Assembly: GCA_964352815.1 (NCBI GenBank)
Contig: CAYGTO010000001.1
Coordinates: 248,001-312,000 of the forward strand
Length of the DNA stretch: 64,000 nucleotides
DNA from: CAYGTO01 sp964352815
Lineage (GTDB): Bacteria > Pseudomonadota > Alphaproteobacteria > Rickettsiales > UBA3002
Reading direction: 5' to 3'
Shown: in pieces, positions 28,705 through 36,944 of the stretch
Numbering within the stretch: the first letter of the stretch is position 1
Layout of the letters: the number at the start of each line of letters is the position of its first letter
Translations under genes and position numbers: made by a program
Notes under the pieces: model-generated
Seen by the model: the letters and a program-made list of their open reading frames with translations, nothing else
Database searches by the model: none
Told to the model about the DNA's origin: nothing

Positions 28705-30180
28705 ATGTCCAACGCCGCACAGAACGAATCGTCTAATGTGACCGATCTTAACCCTGCTGCCCATAATATTACCGTTGCTTTTGGTGATGGGATTGGCCCG
28801 GAAATCATGGAAGCCACGCTGCATGTGCTTCGCGAGGCGCGGGCGAATTTGCAAATCGATACGATCGAAGTGGGTGAGAAATTCTACTCGAAAGGCGTTT
28901 CAACCGGGATTCCGCCGCAAGCGTGGGAGTCGATTCATCGTAATAAAGTCCTGCTGAAAGCACCGATTACCACACCGCAAGGCGGCGGCCATAAGAGCCT
29001 GAATGTGACGCTGCGTAAAACGCTGGGCTTGTACGCAAATATTCGCCCCTGCGTGAGCTATCACCCCTACGTTCCGACGAAAGAGCCGAACATGAATATG
29101 GTGATTGTGCGCGAGAATGAAGAAGATCTCTATGCGGGCATCGAATATCGCCACACCCATGATGGCTTCCAATCGGTGAAAATCATCACCGAATCTGGCT
29201 CGGAACGGATCAACCGCTATGCCTTTGAATATGCCAAGCAGAATGGCCGCAAAAAAGTCACCTGTATGTCGAAAGACAATATTATGAAGATGTCGGATGG
29301 TTGCTTTCACCGGACCTTTGACGAGGTGGCGGCCGAATATCCGGACATTGAGAATGAGCATTATATCATCGATATCGGCTCGGCGCGTATTGCGAGTAAG
29401 CCGCACCTCTTTGATGTGATCGTGACCGAAAATCTTTATGGCGATATTATCTCGGATATCGCGGCCGAAACCTCGGGCTCTGTGGGCCTTGCGGGCAGCG
29501 CGAATATCGGGAAAGATTATGCCATGTTCGAAGCGATTCATGGCTCAGCGCCTGACATTGCCGGGCAGGGGATTGCCAACCCATCGGGCCTGATCAATGG
29601 CGCGGTGATGATGCTGGTGCATCTTGGCGAGACCGATACGGCTGCGCTGATTCAAAACGCATGGCTACGCACGCTTGAAGAGGGCCAGCATACGGGCGAT
29701 ATTCAATCGGATATGAGTAAAGCCAAGCTGGGCACGATGGAATTTGCCAATGCGGTGGTGGCGAATTTAGGCGAAGAGCCGCGTACCTACCGGATTGCGA
29801 AATATGTGAAAGGCGACCCGATCAAGATCGCTGCTGTGCGTCGCCCGCAAACGGCGAAGCGCAAGCTCGTCGGCGTCGATCTGTTCGTTCATGAGGCGAA
29901 TGGCGATGTACAGGGCCTGGGTAAGAAGATGGAAGAGGTCTCAAACGACGCACTGCAATTCCAGCTCGTGTCATGTAAGGGGCTGAAAGTCTACCCAGAT
30001 GCGGAGTTCAACATGGATGTGACCGACCGATTCCGCGTGCGTTATATGGCGCCGGAGGGTAAGGAAGTCACGCATAAAGAGATTGCCGAGCTGCTCACCA
30101 AAGCGGCGGATCAGGGCGTGGATTACCTCAAAATCGAGAATCTGTTTACGTTTGATGATGTTCCGGGGTTTGTGAAGTAG
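28705..30180 (+). CDS. icd: NADP-dependent isocitrate dehydrogenase, long Rickettsia/Thermus type
   Basis: The 491-residue enzyme starts MSNAAQNESSNVTDLNPAAH and VAFGDGIGPEIMEATLHVLR. The decarboxylating-dehydrogenase core (about 20-350) has KSLNVTLRKTLGLYANIRP (substrate Ser/Arg), ENEEDLYAGIEY, DVIVTENLYGDIISDIAAE (metal Asp) and AIHGSAPDIAGQGIANPSG (cofactor). An extra C-terminal domain (about 370-491, KLVGVDLFVHEANGDVQGLG to the end) is the extension known from Thermus and Rickettsia ICDH and absent in short forms. TCA cycle: isocitrate to 2-oxoglutarate. AAGGAG precedes ATG 28705. Confidence 0.93.
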   Translation: MSNAAQNESSNVTDLNPAAHNITVAFGDGIGPEIMEATLHVLREARANLQIDTIEVGEKFYSKGVSTGIPPQAWESIHRNKVLLKAPITTPQGGGHKSLNVTLRKTLGLYANIRPCVSYHPYVPTKEPNMNMVIVRENEEDLYAGIEYRHTHDGFQSVKIITESGSERINRYAFEYAKQNGRKKVTCMSKDNIMKMSDGCFHRTFDEVAAEYPDIENEHYIIDIGSARIASKPHLFDVIVTENLYGDIISDIAAETSGSVGLAGSANIGKDYAMFEAIHGSAPDIAGQGIANPSGLINGAVMMLVHLGETDTAALIQNAWLRTLEEGQHTGDIQSDMSKAKLGTMEFANAVVANLGEEPRTYRIAKYVKGDPIKIAAVRRPQTAKRKLVGVDLFVHEANGDVQGLGKKMEEVSNDALQFQLVSCKGLKVYPDAEFNMDVTDRFRVRYMAPEGKEVTHKEIAELLTKAADQGVDYLKIENLFTFDDVPGFVK

Positions 30181-30271
30181 TTTTACGTTCGCTCCCGCTC
30201 GGTCTCCTGACCTCGCGCTGAGCCTAACGGCTTGCCGACTAAAGGGCTTCGCCTGCAGGCTCCGAATTTTT

Positions 30272-31132
30272 TTAACCCAGCACCCGTGCGGTCCCTGCGC
30301 GATTCATCGCCCACGCAAGACCAGCTAGGCCGAGCAGGGCTTCTGCGCCAGCGCGTACCCATTTCGGGTCGATGCCGACATCAACTTTGTCCTTTTGCAC
30401 TTCGCCGGTTTCTAAATCTTCGACCGTCACGACTTTGCCTGTCTTCTCAGGATCGCGTTTGGGTTGGTAAATTGCAACGCGCGCCGCGTCAGCGAGTAAG
30501 CCCACGGCGGCGATTCCAATCGCGCTGTTATCCACGCGTTTAAAAGTGAGCAAATCCTTGGCGCCACCAATAAGCAAATGCTCGCGGCTAAGGCTTTGCG
30601 TGACAGAAGGGGTAATAATTTTTTCGAGCTCCTCTGCGGCTTTGGTTACGTGTGAATTGCCAGATTCTCTTAATGCTTTCAGCAAATCACCAAATTCAGG
30701 AAAACCATATTCTGCGGCCCTTTTCAGAGCTGCTGCCATCTCTTCAGCTGCGCTTTTTCCCTCAGCTGCAGTTTTCCCTTCGCCAGCGAGCTCGGGTAAT
30801 GCTTTCTTTAGCTTATTCCAGATCACCAGATTTTCTATTTTGCGTGGGTCTGAAAGAAGTTCATGCGCGCTTGCGGATGTAATGCCTTTCTCACCCGCCA
30901 CGGTTGGTAACAATATGGTTGACCCTTCCGCTTTGGCGCGAGGTAGTTGATCGGCAATCTGTTGGAGTTCTTCGCGTGCTAAGGCAATTTCTTCTTTAGT
31001 AGGTGTGAGTTTGCCGTGGTCGCCTTTCAATAACGTTCGAAGCGATTTGATGATATCTTCATCAAACGCATCAGCTCCTCTATCCGCTAAGAAAAGAGCT
31101 AATAAATCTATAAGCGTTACCTGCACTACCAT
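30272..31132 (-). CDS. Hypothetical protein, 286 aa
   Basis: From ATG 31132 (TAGGAA upstream) it reads MVVQVTLIDLLALFLADRGA. It is mostly helical and charged, with an Ala/Glu-rich middle (KTAAEGKSAAEEMAAALKRA) and a C-terminal hydrophobic helix (AGAEALLGLAGLAWAMNRAG). No signal peptide and no family recognised. The in-frame ATG at 31231 would span the promoter and is rejected. The -10 hexamer TATAAT ends nine bases before ATG, so the transcript may be nearly leaderless. It is divergent from the psd-like gene. Confidence 0.6.
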   Translation of the reverse strand: MVVQVTLIDLLALFLADRGADAFDEDIIKSLRTLLKGDHGKLTPTKEEIALAREELQQIADQLPRAKAEGSTILLPTVAGEKGITSASAHELLSDPRKIENLVIWNKLKKALPELAGEGKTAAEGKSAAEEMAAALKRAAEYGFPEFGDLLKALRESGNSHVTKAAEELEKIITPSVTQSLSREHLLIGGAKDLLTFKRVDNSAIGIAAVGLLADAARVAIYQPKRDPEKTGKVVTVEDLETGEVQKDKVDVGIDPKWVRAGAEALLGLAGLAWAMNRAGTARVLG

Positions 31133-31141
31133 AACATTCCT

Positions 31142-31186
31142 ATTATAAGTGAAGCCCATAGCCAACAGTATGACATTTCTGTGACA
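31142..31186 (-). promoter_or_regulatory. Promoter with TGTCA-N6-TGTCA direct repeat
   Basis: Reverse strand: TGTCA (31186-31182), six bases, TGTCA (31175-31171), 23-base spacer, TATAAT (31147-31142). This is the strongest of the five. On the forward strand TGACAT with TATACT (31191-31196) could be the promoter of the psd-like gene, so the box overlaps the -35 region of the divergent gene. Confidence 0.6.
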
Positions 31187-31239
31187 ATTCCTATACTCCC
31201 CCCTTGCCAAAGCGTTTTGGCTTTCGTACAACTAACCCT

Positions 31240-31956
31240 ATGAAAGCGATCAAAGACTTCTTCAATTCACTGTTTGGCGGCGGTACGCTGCGGTTTCACC
31301 CTTCTGGCTTGATGATCATCGCTGGGGTGGCGCTAATTTTCTTGATCCTAACCGCCATGTTCGATGGGCTCGGCTTTATTGGCGTGCTCATTACTGCGGT
31401 CGTTGCCTGGCATTTTCGTGACCCCATTCGCGTCTCGCCGCAGCGTGACGGGCTTGTGCTCGCGCCGGTCGATGGCAGAGTCCATAAGATTGAAACGCTG
31501 ACCCCGGCCGATGATTTGCATCTCGGAAGTGAGAAACATATGCGTATTTCACTGACCATGCCTCTATTCGGCATGCATGTTGCGCGCGCGCCGATTAGCG
31601 GCGAGGTCGTAAGCACGGTGAACATCACGGGGTTACATGGTTTTGCCACGCGCCAGCTTGCGGAAGAGGTGAATGAGCGTTTCGTTGCTACATACACGAC
31701 ATCCGATGGTGCTAAGCTTGCGGTGGTGGCGATTTCAGGGCCGATTCATCGCCCGATTGATGCGGAAGTGAATGAAGGACAAACGGTGCATGCGGGCGAG
31801 CGGGCAGGAATGCTTGAGCCGATGAGCCGCGTTGATGTGTATATCCCGGGTGATTTGAGCGCATCGGTGCTCGAAGGCCAGCATGTGACGGCGGGCGAAA
31901 CGATCCTCGTTGATCTGAAAAGCCACGAGCCACCGCGTGACGCGGTGCAGGGTTAG
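31240..31956 (+). CDS. psd: Phosphatidylserine decarboxylase-like protein, processing site altered
   Basis: The 238-residue protein matches the short alphaproteobacterial PSD family: one or two N-terminal helices, VAWHFRDPIRVSPQRDGLVL, APVDGRVHKIE, TMPLFGMHVARAPISGEV and C-terminal RVDVYIPGD. PSD cuts itself between Gly and Ser to make a pyruvoyl group; the usual RFGSR reads EPMSR here (Met195-Ser196), so the Gly is missing. It may still cleave, or may have lost activity. The expected neighbour pssA is absent. ATG 31240 has no clear ribosome site. It overlaps the convergent gene by four bases. Confidence 0.8.
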   Translation: MKAIKDFFNSLFGGGTLRFHPSGLMIIAGVALIFLILTAMFDGLGFIGVLITAVVAWHFRDPIRVSPQRDGLVLAPVDGRVHKIETLTPADDLHLGSEKHMRISLTMPLFGMHVARAPISGEVVSTVNITGLHGFATRQLAEEVNERFVATYTTSDGAKLAVVAISGPIHRPIDAEVNEGQTVHAGERAGMLEPMSRVDVYIPGDLSASVLEGQHVTAGETILVDLKSHEPPRDAVQG

Positions 31957-32792
31957 TCTCCACCGTTCAAATAAAACACGTTAATCTCGGGCGGGGTTAA
32001 GAATCTTACAGGCATAATACTGGTGCCGATGCCTGCACTGACATACATTTGTTTATCTTCTTCTTTGATCAGACCTTTCGCATAGCGCGTACCATATTTC
32101 GACGGTACGACTAAAGGACCAATCAATGGAAGAGAGACTTGCCCCCCGTGAGTATGCCCAGCTAAGGTAAGGTCGATATGTTTCGGTAACTCTGGGAAAA
32201 TATCGGGTGTGTGCGTAATTGCGACGATCGGAATTCCTTCAACGAGACCGTTTGTTGCGCGTGTGACATTGTGCTCTGCCTCATAATAGTCTGAAATACC
32301 TACCACTGCGATCTGCGCCCCCTTGTATTCAAGAACACGGTGGTCATCTTCCAAAAGCACGATCGGGGATGATGCAAATTCTTTAACCATGCGTTCGTTA
32401 TCATCCCAATGATCATGATTCCCCAGAACACCATATACCCCAAGAGGGGCGTAGAGTTCCGAGAGCACATCAATAATTTTCCGAGACGGAACATAGGTGC
32501 CGCCAACCAGGCCTGTGACGACATAATCACCACCAAGCAATATGAGGTCAGGATTCATTTCGTTGGTCGTCTCGACAATTTCCTTGAGTTTGTCTAGGGT
32601 GATGTGTGGTCCGCCGACATGCGGATCTGTCAGGAACACGATCTTCATATCTGACAATAAAGCTGGCCAATCCCCTTCAATCACATCTTCTTTTATCGTG
32701 ATGTGATTAGGTTCGATTAGAAAGCCCCAAATGGCGCATAAAAAGCCAACGACGACTAAACCTGAAAGAGTGTGCTTGAATTGGCGTGACAT
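31953..32792 (-). CDS. Membrane-anchored calcineurin-like metallophosphoesterase (YaeI-like)
   Basis: The 279-residue protein has an N-terminal membrane anchor (LSGLVVVGFLCAIWGFL). The metallophosphatase motifs follow in order: FLTDPHVGG (D-x-H), LLGGDYV (GD), VLGNHDHWDD (GNHD), AITHTPD and AGHTHGGQVSLPLIGP. This matches the YaeI/YkuE group, whose reported substrates are lipid or nucleotide phosphodiesters at the membrane; the exact substrate here is unknown. It lies 20 bases downstream of tRNA-Leu on the same strand and may share its transcript. Confidence 0.88.
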   Translation of the reverse strand: MSRQFKHTLSGLVVVGFLCAIWGFLIEPNHITIKEDVIEGDWPALLSDMKIVFLTDPHVGGPHITLDKLKEIVETTNEMNPDLILLGGDYVVTGLVGGTYVPSRKIIDVLSELYAPLGVYGVLGNHDHWDDNERMVKEFASSPIVLLEDDHRVLEYKGAQIAVVGISDYYEAEHNVTRATNGLVEGIPIVAITHTPDIFPELPKHIDLTLAGHTHGGQVSLPLIGPLVVPSKYGTRYAKGLIKEEDKQMYVSAGIGTSIMPVRFLTPPEINVFYLNGGD

Positions 32793-32812
32793 AGATATGC
32801 TCCTCTTGGCAA

Positions 32813-32898
32813 TGGTACTCGCGGCCGGACTTGAACCGGCACGTCCTAAAGGACAACGGATTTTAAGTCCGCAGCGTCTACCATTCCGCCACGCGAGC
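32813..32898 (-). tRNA. tRNA-Leu (anticodon TAA), CCA encoded
   Basis: The reverse-strand sequence begins GCTCGCGTGGCGGAATGG and has a long variable arm (GTCCTTTAGGACG type), the T-arm CCGGTTCAAGTCCGG and ends CGCGAGT-A-CCA. The anticodon loop is CTTAAAA, giving TAA. Length 86 with CCA. Confidence 0.95.
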
Positions 32899-32903
32899 TT
32901 ATC

Positions 32904-33018
32904 TTTTCGCTATTCTTGGCTGCAAATCGCTTTTTTCGCGCTGCTGTTGCTCACGTACTTAGTGTACGCTGCGCGACAGGTCGCTAAAAAAACAATTTTC
33001 GCACAAGACTAGCGAAAA
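32904..33018. repeat. Large palindromic repeat upstream of tRNA-Leu
   Basis: Outer arms TTTTCGCTA (32904-32912) and TAGCGAAAA (33010-33018) enclose a GCTCACGTAC-TTAG-TGTACGCT palindrome. The GCTCACGTA...TACGCT centre recurs at 36087-36190. The gap 32899-33204 holds this repeat and the promoter region of the beta-barrel gene; no other gene. Confidence 0.55.
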
Positions 33019-33204
33019 TCTAATGAAACACTGCACCATTCTCGCAGCCCGCTATCCAAAATATCTTATGTAAAGACATCTCGATAACACGTTTATTGAT
33101 CTACCCCACAATGCCTGTGAAGAGAAGTGTTTTCTGCTTGATGGGGATATACCAGATATAGTATGATCCACTTATCATAATACTAATACTGCAAAGGGGA
33201 GTTC

Positions 33205-33858
33205 ATGCGCGTTTTATCTTCAATCTGCTACAGTGCAGTGGCGTGTTCACTGTTGATGATGCCAACCGAAAGCCAGGCTAGACAAGAGCATTGGCCCAAC
33301 TGGTATCTCGGGCTTCATGGCGATGTTTCCTTTATTGATGACCCAGATTTGAGCGGCGCAGCGACCGGCGAGGTTGATCTCGATACCGGATATGCGTTTG
33401 GTGTTGCGCTCGGATATCGCCCGCCTAAAGACAGCCTGTTTTTCGATAATAGCCGTTTCGAAGTGCAATATGCTTACCGCGCGGCGGATTTTGAATCACT
33501 TGGCGCGACAGCGCTGACCGGTGAAGTCGAGCATGATGAATTCTTCTTGAACATCTATCATGACCTGGGCGACAGCGAGCCAGGCACATTCACGCCCTAT
33601 ATCGGAGCCGGGGTTGGTTTCATCTCTGCAAAATATGAAGATGCCGGGTTGAATGTAAATGATACGGATCTTGTGTTCGCTTACCAAGGGATGCTTGGTG
33701 TGTTCTATTCGCCAGAGAATCTACCGCAGACTGATTGGGGCTTCGGCTACCGTTACATTGGGTCAATGGATCCAGAATTCACGACCAATGCGGGCGCGAA
33801 TGTGGAAGGCGAATTCCAAGCGCACAACATCACTGCGAATGCGATGTTCCGCTTCTAG
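33205..33858 (+). CDS. Outer-membrane beta-barrel protein
   Basis: The 217-residue protein has a signal peptide (MRVLSSICYSAVACSLLMMP, cleaved near ESQA-RQ). Alternating strands follow: NWYLGLHGDVSFIDD, AFGVALGYRPP, RFEVQYAYRAADF, HDEFFLNIYHDLGD, FTPYIGAGVGFISAKYED and GFGYRYIGSMDPEF. It ends ITANAMFRF with a terminal Phe, the outer-membrane insertion signal. This fits the eight-stranded OmpA-like barrel family (PF13505 type) found as surface antigens in many alphaproteobacteria. AAGGGGAG precedes ATG 33205. Confidence 0.88.
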   Translation: MRVLSSICYSAVACSLLMMPTESQARQEHWPNWYLGLHGDVSFIDDPDLSGAATGEVDLDTGYAFGVALGYRPPKDSLFFDNSRFEVQYAYRAADFESLGATALTGEVEHDEFFLNIYHDLGDSEPGTFTPYIGAGVGFISAKYEDAGLNVNDTDLVFAYQGMLGVFYSPENLPQTDWGFGYRYIGSMDPEFTTNAGANVEGEFQAHNITANAMFRF

Positions 33859-33865
33859 CGCTGCG

Positions 33866-34624
33866 CTAACTCGGAAGGCTCCCTTCATTAAAGCTGACGC
33901 CGCGCGCGTTCATTGCATCAATCACCTGCTGCGTCGACGCGTTCAGCGCATCATCGTCCAAACTGCGAATCACCACATTGGTTTTCAGCATCCCTTGGCG
34001 CACATAGGGATAGCTGCCAATCTCTACCGCATCGAAAGCGTTCTGCACCTGATCAAGTTCACCCGCAATATCGCCTTCCGGTGCATCGACCAGCAAACTG
34101 CGTGACGCCATGGTCGCGCCGCCTTTCAAGCTTTGCTTCAGCGAATCAAACATGGCCTGCATGATCCGCGGCACGCCTGCCATCACATGCACATTCTCAA
34201 TAACAAAGCCCGGCGCGGCACTTACCGGATTAGGAATCAGCTGCGCACCGACAGGAATGTATGCCATTTTTTGACGCGCCTCGTTAAACTCGCCTTCTTC
34301 GTAATGTTTATCCAAACTCGCAAAGGCTTCAGCATTCTTCTCCAGCGGTGTGTTGAACGCATCCGCCACGGCTTGCGCGGTAATATCATCATGCGTCGGA
34401 CCAATCCCGCCTGTGGTGAAGACATAATCATACGCTTCGCTCATCGCACGCACCGTCTCAATAATCGTTTGTGCAATATCCGGAATCACGCGCACTTCCA
34501 TCAGCCGCACACCACATTCATTCAAGCCCGCGCCGAGGAAGGGCAGGTTCTTGTCATGCGTTCGCCCAGAGAGAATCTCATTCCCAATAATAATCAACGC
34601 GGCAGTCGTTTGTTTTTCAACCAT
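33866..34624 (-). CDS. CinA-like molybdopterin-binding domain protein
   Basis: From ATG 34624 (GAAAGG nine bases upstream) the 252-residue protein starts MVEKQTTAALIIIGNEILSG and has RTHDKNLPFLGAGLNECGVR and YVFTTGGIGPTHDDITAQAV, the COG1058/CinA N-terminal MoCF-like fold. VMAGVPRIMQAMFDSL is also typical. It lacks the C-terminal nicotinamide-amidase domain of full CinA. Members hydrolyse ADP-ribose or related nucleotides, but function here is not proven. Divergent from map. Confidence 0.9.
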   Translation of the reverse strand: MVEKQTTAALIIIGNEILSGRTHDKNLPFLGAGLNECGVRLMEVRVIPDIAQTIIETVRAMSEAYDYVFTTGGIGPTHDDITAQAVADAFNTPLEKNAEAFASLDKHYEEGEFNEARQKMAYIPVGAQLIPNPVSAAPGFVIENVHVMAGVPRIMQAMFDSLKQSLKGGATMASRSLLVDAPEGDIAGELDQVQNAFDAVEIGSYPYVRQGMLKTNVVIRSLDDDALNASTQQVIDAMNARGVSFNEGSLPS

Positions 34625-34697
34625 GTGTTCTAACCTTTCTTGACCCACCTCACTTATCGTTTTACAACATCAAAAGCAAATGAAAGGAATGGTGCGC

Positions 34698-35507
34698 ATG
34701 AGCGAGCCGGCAGAAATGACGAAGAATGCGGATGGGATCACCATCCATCAGCCGAGCGATTATGACGGCATGCGCAAAGCGGGCCAGCTTTCCGCGAGCA
34801 TTCTCGATGATCTTTATGATGTGGTCGAGCCGGGGATTACGACCAATGCGATCGATGAATTTGTGCATAAACGGATCACGGATGCGGGTGCAACGCCAGC
34901 GACACTCGGCTATCGCGGCTATCCGAAATCTTGTTGCACCTCGGTGAATCACGTAGTGTGCCATGGGATTCCTGACGACAAGGTGCTTAAAAAAGGCGAT
35001 GTTCTCAATGTTGATATCACCTCGATCATTGATGGCTGGCACGGTGATACCAGCCGGATGTATTGGGTGGGTGAGCCACCGATTAAAGCCAAGCGCCTGA
35101 CGCAGGTCACCTATGATGCGATGATGCTTGGCATTGAACAGATCAAGCCCGGTGCGATGACCGGCGATATTGGGAATGCAATTCAGACCTTCGCGGAAAG
35201 CAAAGGCTATTCCATTGTGCGCGATTATTGTGGCCATGGGCTTGGTCAGGTGTTCCACGCCCCGCCAAACATTTTGCACTATGGCGAGAAGGGGACCGGT
35301 TATCGCATAGAAGAAGGTATGTTCTTTACGGTCGAGCCGATGCTGAATGCGGGTAAGCCAGAAACGCGGCTGAACCAACATGATGGTTGGACGGTGACCA
35401 CTCGCGACCGCTCACTCTCCTGCCAGTTTGAACATTCGATCGGTGTTACCGCTGCCGGCTTTGAGCTGTTCACCAAATCGCCAAAGGGCCGGCATTTTCC
35501 TTCGTAA
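34698..35507 (+). CDS. map: Methionine aminopeptidase, type I
   Basis: The 269-residue protein has the pita-bread fold signature GYRGYPKSCCTSVNHVVCHG, the metal ligands in VDITSIIDGWHGDTSRMYWV (two Asp), the His in CGHGLGQVFHAPPNI and two Glu in FTVEPMLNAG and CQFEHSIGV. It removes the initiator Met co-translationally. The start chosen is ATG 34698 with AAAGGA nine bases upstream; ATG 34680 is just before that site and is less likely. Confidence 0.95.
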   Translation: MSEPAEMTKNADGITIHQPSDYDGMRKAGQLSASILDDLYDVVEPGITTNAIDEFVHKRITDAGATPATLGYRGYPKSCCTSVNHVVCHGIPDDKVLKKGDVLNVDITSIIDGWHGDTSRMYWVGEPPIKAKRLTQVTYDAMMLGIEQIKPGAMTGDIGNAIQTFAESKGYSIVRDYCGHGLGQVFHAPPNILHYGEKGTGYRIEEGMFFTVEPMLNAGKPETRLNQHDGWTVTTRDRSLSCQFEHSIGVTAAGFELFTKSPKGRHFPS

Positions 35508-35779
35508 GAGCCCTATGCGCACATAGGTTTTCCACAGTTCTTTGTGCTTGACGAACGCAATATACAGGGGTTTTGCGCTATCGATGCCACGAAATAGGCC
35601 GAAATCGGCGGTTTTTGGGGAAAACTATCCTTTTAGCGATTTACTTACACAAAAAAATATGTTTACCTCAATCCATCCGGCAACGCTGGGTGAGTCTTGG
35701 TTTGAGGGAGGTTCGGGACCAATTTTCTGGAAATTCATTAAATCAATTCATTTATCAAAACTATCCTAAGGAGTTCGCT

Positions 35780-36070
35780 ATGAACAAAAATGAACTAATC
35801 GCAGAAGTTGCAAAACAATCTGAACTAACAAAAGCAGACGCAGGTCGCGCTGTTGATGCCGTGATCGACTCTATCGAAAAATCACTTAAAAAAGGTCAAG
35901 AAGTTCGTCTCGTTGGCTTCGGTACATTCTCAGTTGTGAAGCGTAAAGCGACTAACGGTCGTAACCCACGCACAGGTGAGACGCTGAAAATTGCTGCATC
36001 TAAACAGCCTAAGTTTAAGCCAGGTAAAGCGCTTAAAGAGCTTATCAATGGTAAAAAGAAAGCTGCATAA
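35780..36070 (+). CDS. hup: DNA-binding protein HU
   Basis: The 96-residue protein MNKNELIAEVAKQSELTKAD with VRLVGFGTFSVVKRKATNGR and NPRTGETLKIAASKQPKFKP is a typical HU, with the flexible beta arm (RNPRTGE) and a basic C-terminus. It bends and compacts DNA. AAGGAG precedes ATG 35780. The upstream 270 bases are AT-rich and hold a TTTTCCACA near-DnaA box at about 35528. A strong terminator lies at 36216. Confidence 0.96.
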   Translation: MNKNELIAEVAKQSELTKADAGRAVDAVIDSIEKSLKKGQEVRLVGFGTFSVVKRKATNGRNPRTGETLKIAASKQPKFKPGKALKELINGKKKAA

Positions 36071-36086
36071 CATTGCTTATGCAGGT

Positions 36087-36190
36087 CTGCAAATGGCCTC
36101 TTTCTCCACTTCCGGTGCTCACGTAGATTAACTACGCTTCGCTCCGGTTCTTGAAAGAAACCATTTTCGACGTCTGCCTAACCAACGTTA
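36087..36190. repeat. Palindromic repeat after hup
   Basis: CCGGTGCTCACGTAG and CTACGCTTCGCTCCGG face each other around a short spacer, with outer arms of GCAGGTCTGC/TTTC and GAAAG type. Same centre type as 32904-33018. Confidence 0.5.
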
Positions 36191-36215
36191 GTGTAGGCCG
36201 CAGACAACACAATCA

Positions 36216-36252
36216 ACGGCGCAGAATGTACTTGCACTCTGCGCCGTTTTTT
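36216..36252 (+). terminator. Rho-independent terminator of hup
   Basis: GGCGCAGA / TCTGCGCC perfect stem, loop of about 11 bases, then a run of six T. Confidence 0.85.
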
Positions 36253-36290
36253 ATTATCACCACTTCTCCACTTCAGCGTTTATCGCATGT

Positions 36291-36366
36291 GGGCGATTAG
36301 CTCAGTTGGTAGAGCATCTCGTTTACACCGAGAGGGTCGGCAGTTCGAGCCTGTCATCGCCCACCA
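36291..36366 (+). tRNA. tRNA-Val (anticodon TAC), CCA encoded
   Basis: GGGCGATTAGCTCAGTTGG start, anticodon loop TTTACAC giving TAC, T-arm GGCAGTTCGAGCCTGTC, 3' ATCGCCC-A-CCA. Length 76. Confidence 0.95.
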
Positions 36367-36374
36367 TTTCAAGT

Positions 36375-36712
36375 GAAAAAGATTGTCTATCTTTTTCACG
36401 CAGAAATCTCCGAGAGTTTCATTTTGTGAGCCGAGTGTNNNNNNNNNNNNNNNNNNNNNNNNNNNNNNNNNNNNNNNNNNNNNNNNNNNNNNNNNNNNNN
36501 NNNNNNNNNNNNNNNNNNNNNNNNNNNNNNNNNNNNNNATACTCGCAGGTGCATGGTGCAGCGACATGTCTATCTTTTTCACGCAGAAATCTCCGAGAGT
36601 TTCATTTTGTGAGCCGAGTGTATCGAGGCGATGCGAAATGATATACTCGCAGGTGCATGGTGCAGCGACATGTCTATCTTTTTCACGCAGAAATCTCTGA
36701 GCTAGCGCAGGA
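36375..36712. repeat. 104-bp tandem repeat array interrupted by assembly gap
   Basis: The block CTATCTTTTTCACGCAGAAA and onward starts at 36386, 36569 and 36673; the last two are 104 bases apart. The unit contains GTGAGCCGAGTGTATCGAGG and GCAGGTGCATGGTGCAGCGA. The part before the N run and the part after it fit as pieces of the same unit. At the left edge GTGAAAAAGAT-tgtct-ATCTTTTTCAC makes an 11-bp perfect hairpin just after tRNA-Val. The true copy number is unknown. The region 36367-36944 has no gene. Confidence 0.75.
36439..36538. other. Assembly gap of 100 N
   Basis: Exactly 100 N, a placeholder length, inside the tandem repeat. ORFs reported across it are not real. Confidence 0.98.
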
Positions 36713-36832
36713 GGGCCGGAACCCTTTAGTGAGCATGAGAAAACATCGTCGCGAACACCGCTCCTAACCTATTGATATGCCTACATTTTTCTGGCCTTTA
36801 ACGTATTGAATTTTCTGCATAATTTTGAAATG

Positions 36833-36848
36833 TGACAGTTGTGTGAAG
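36833..36848 (-). promoter_or_regulatory. Orphan CTTCA-N6-TGTCA site
   Basis: Reverse strand CTTCA (36848-36844), six bases, TGTCA (36837-36833). A weak TCAATA lies 23 bases on. It points into the tandem repeat, where no ORF is seen, so its role is unclear. Confidence 0.3.
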
Positions 36849-36906
36849 ATTGCAGTAAAAACAGGCCCTTACCCTCGCCATTTTTGCTCCATTAACGTAG
36901 AATGTT

Positions 36907-36930
36907 AAATAGATAAAATTGTATCTATTT
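36907..36930. promoter_or_regulatory. 9-bp inverted repeat before the gene at 36945
   Basis: AAATAGATA-aaattg-TATCTATTT lies 15 bases before the GTG start. It may be an operator or a translation-controlling hairpin. Confidence 0.4.
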
Positions 36931-36944
36931 GAATGGAGTACTAC

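Noticed and set aside
35542..35779. Short ORFs upstream of hup
   Set aside because: Unlikely amino-acid composition and no ribosome site; the region reads as an AT-rich promoter zone.
36280..36700. ORFs running through tRNA-Val and the N gap
   Set aside because: They contain a run of unknown bases and read through the tRNA and tandem repeat; no coding signal.
36760..36830. Possible small gene on the reverse strand after the orphan TGTCA site (AGGAG then ATG TTT TCT)
   Set aside because: The frame stops after six codons.
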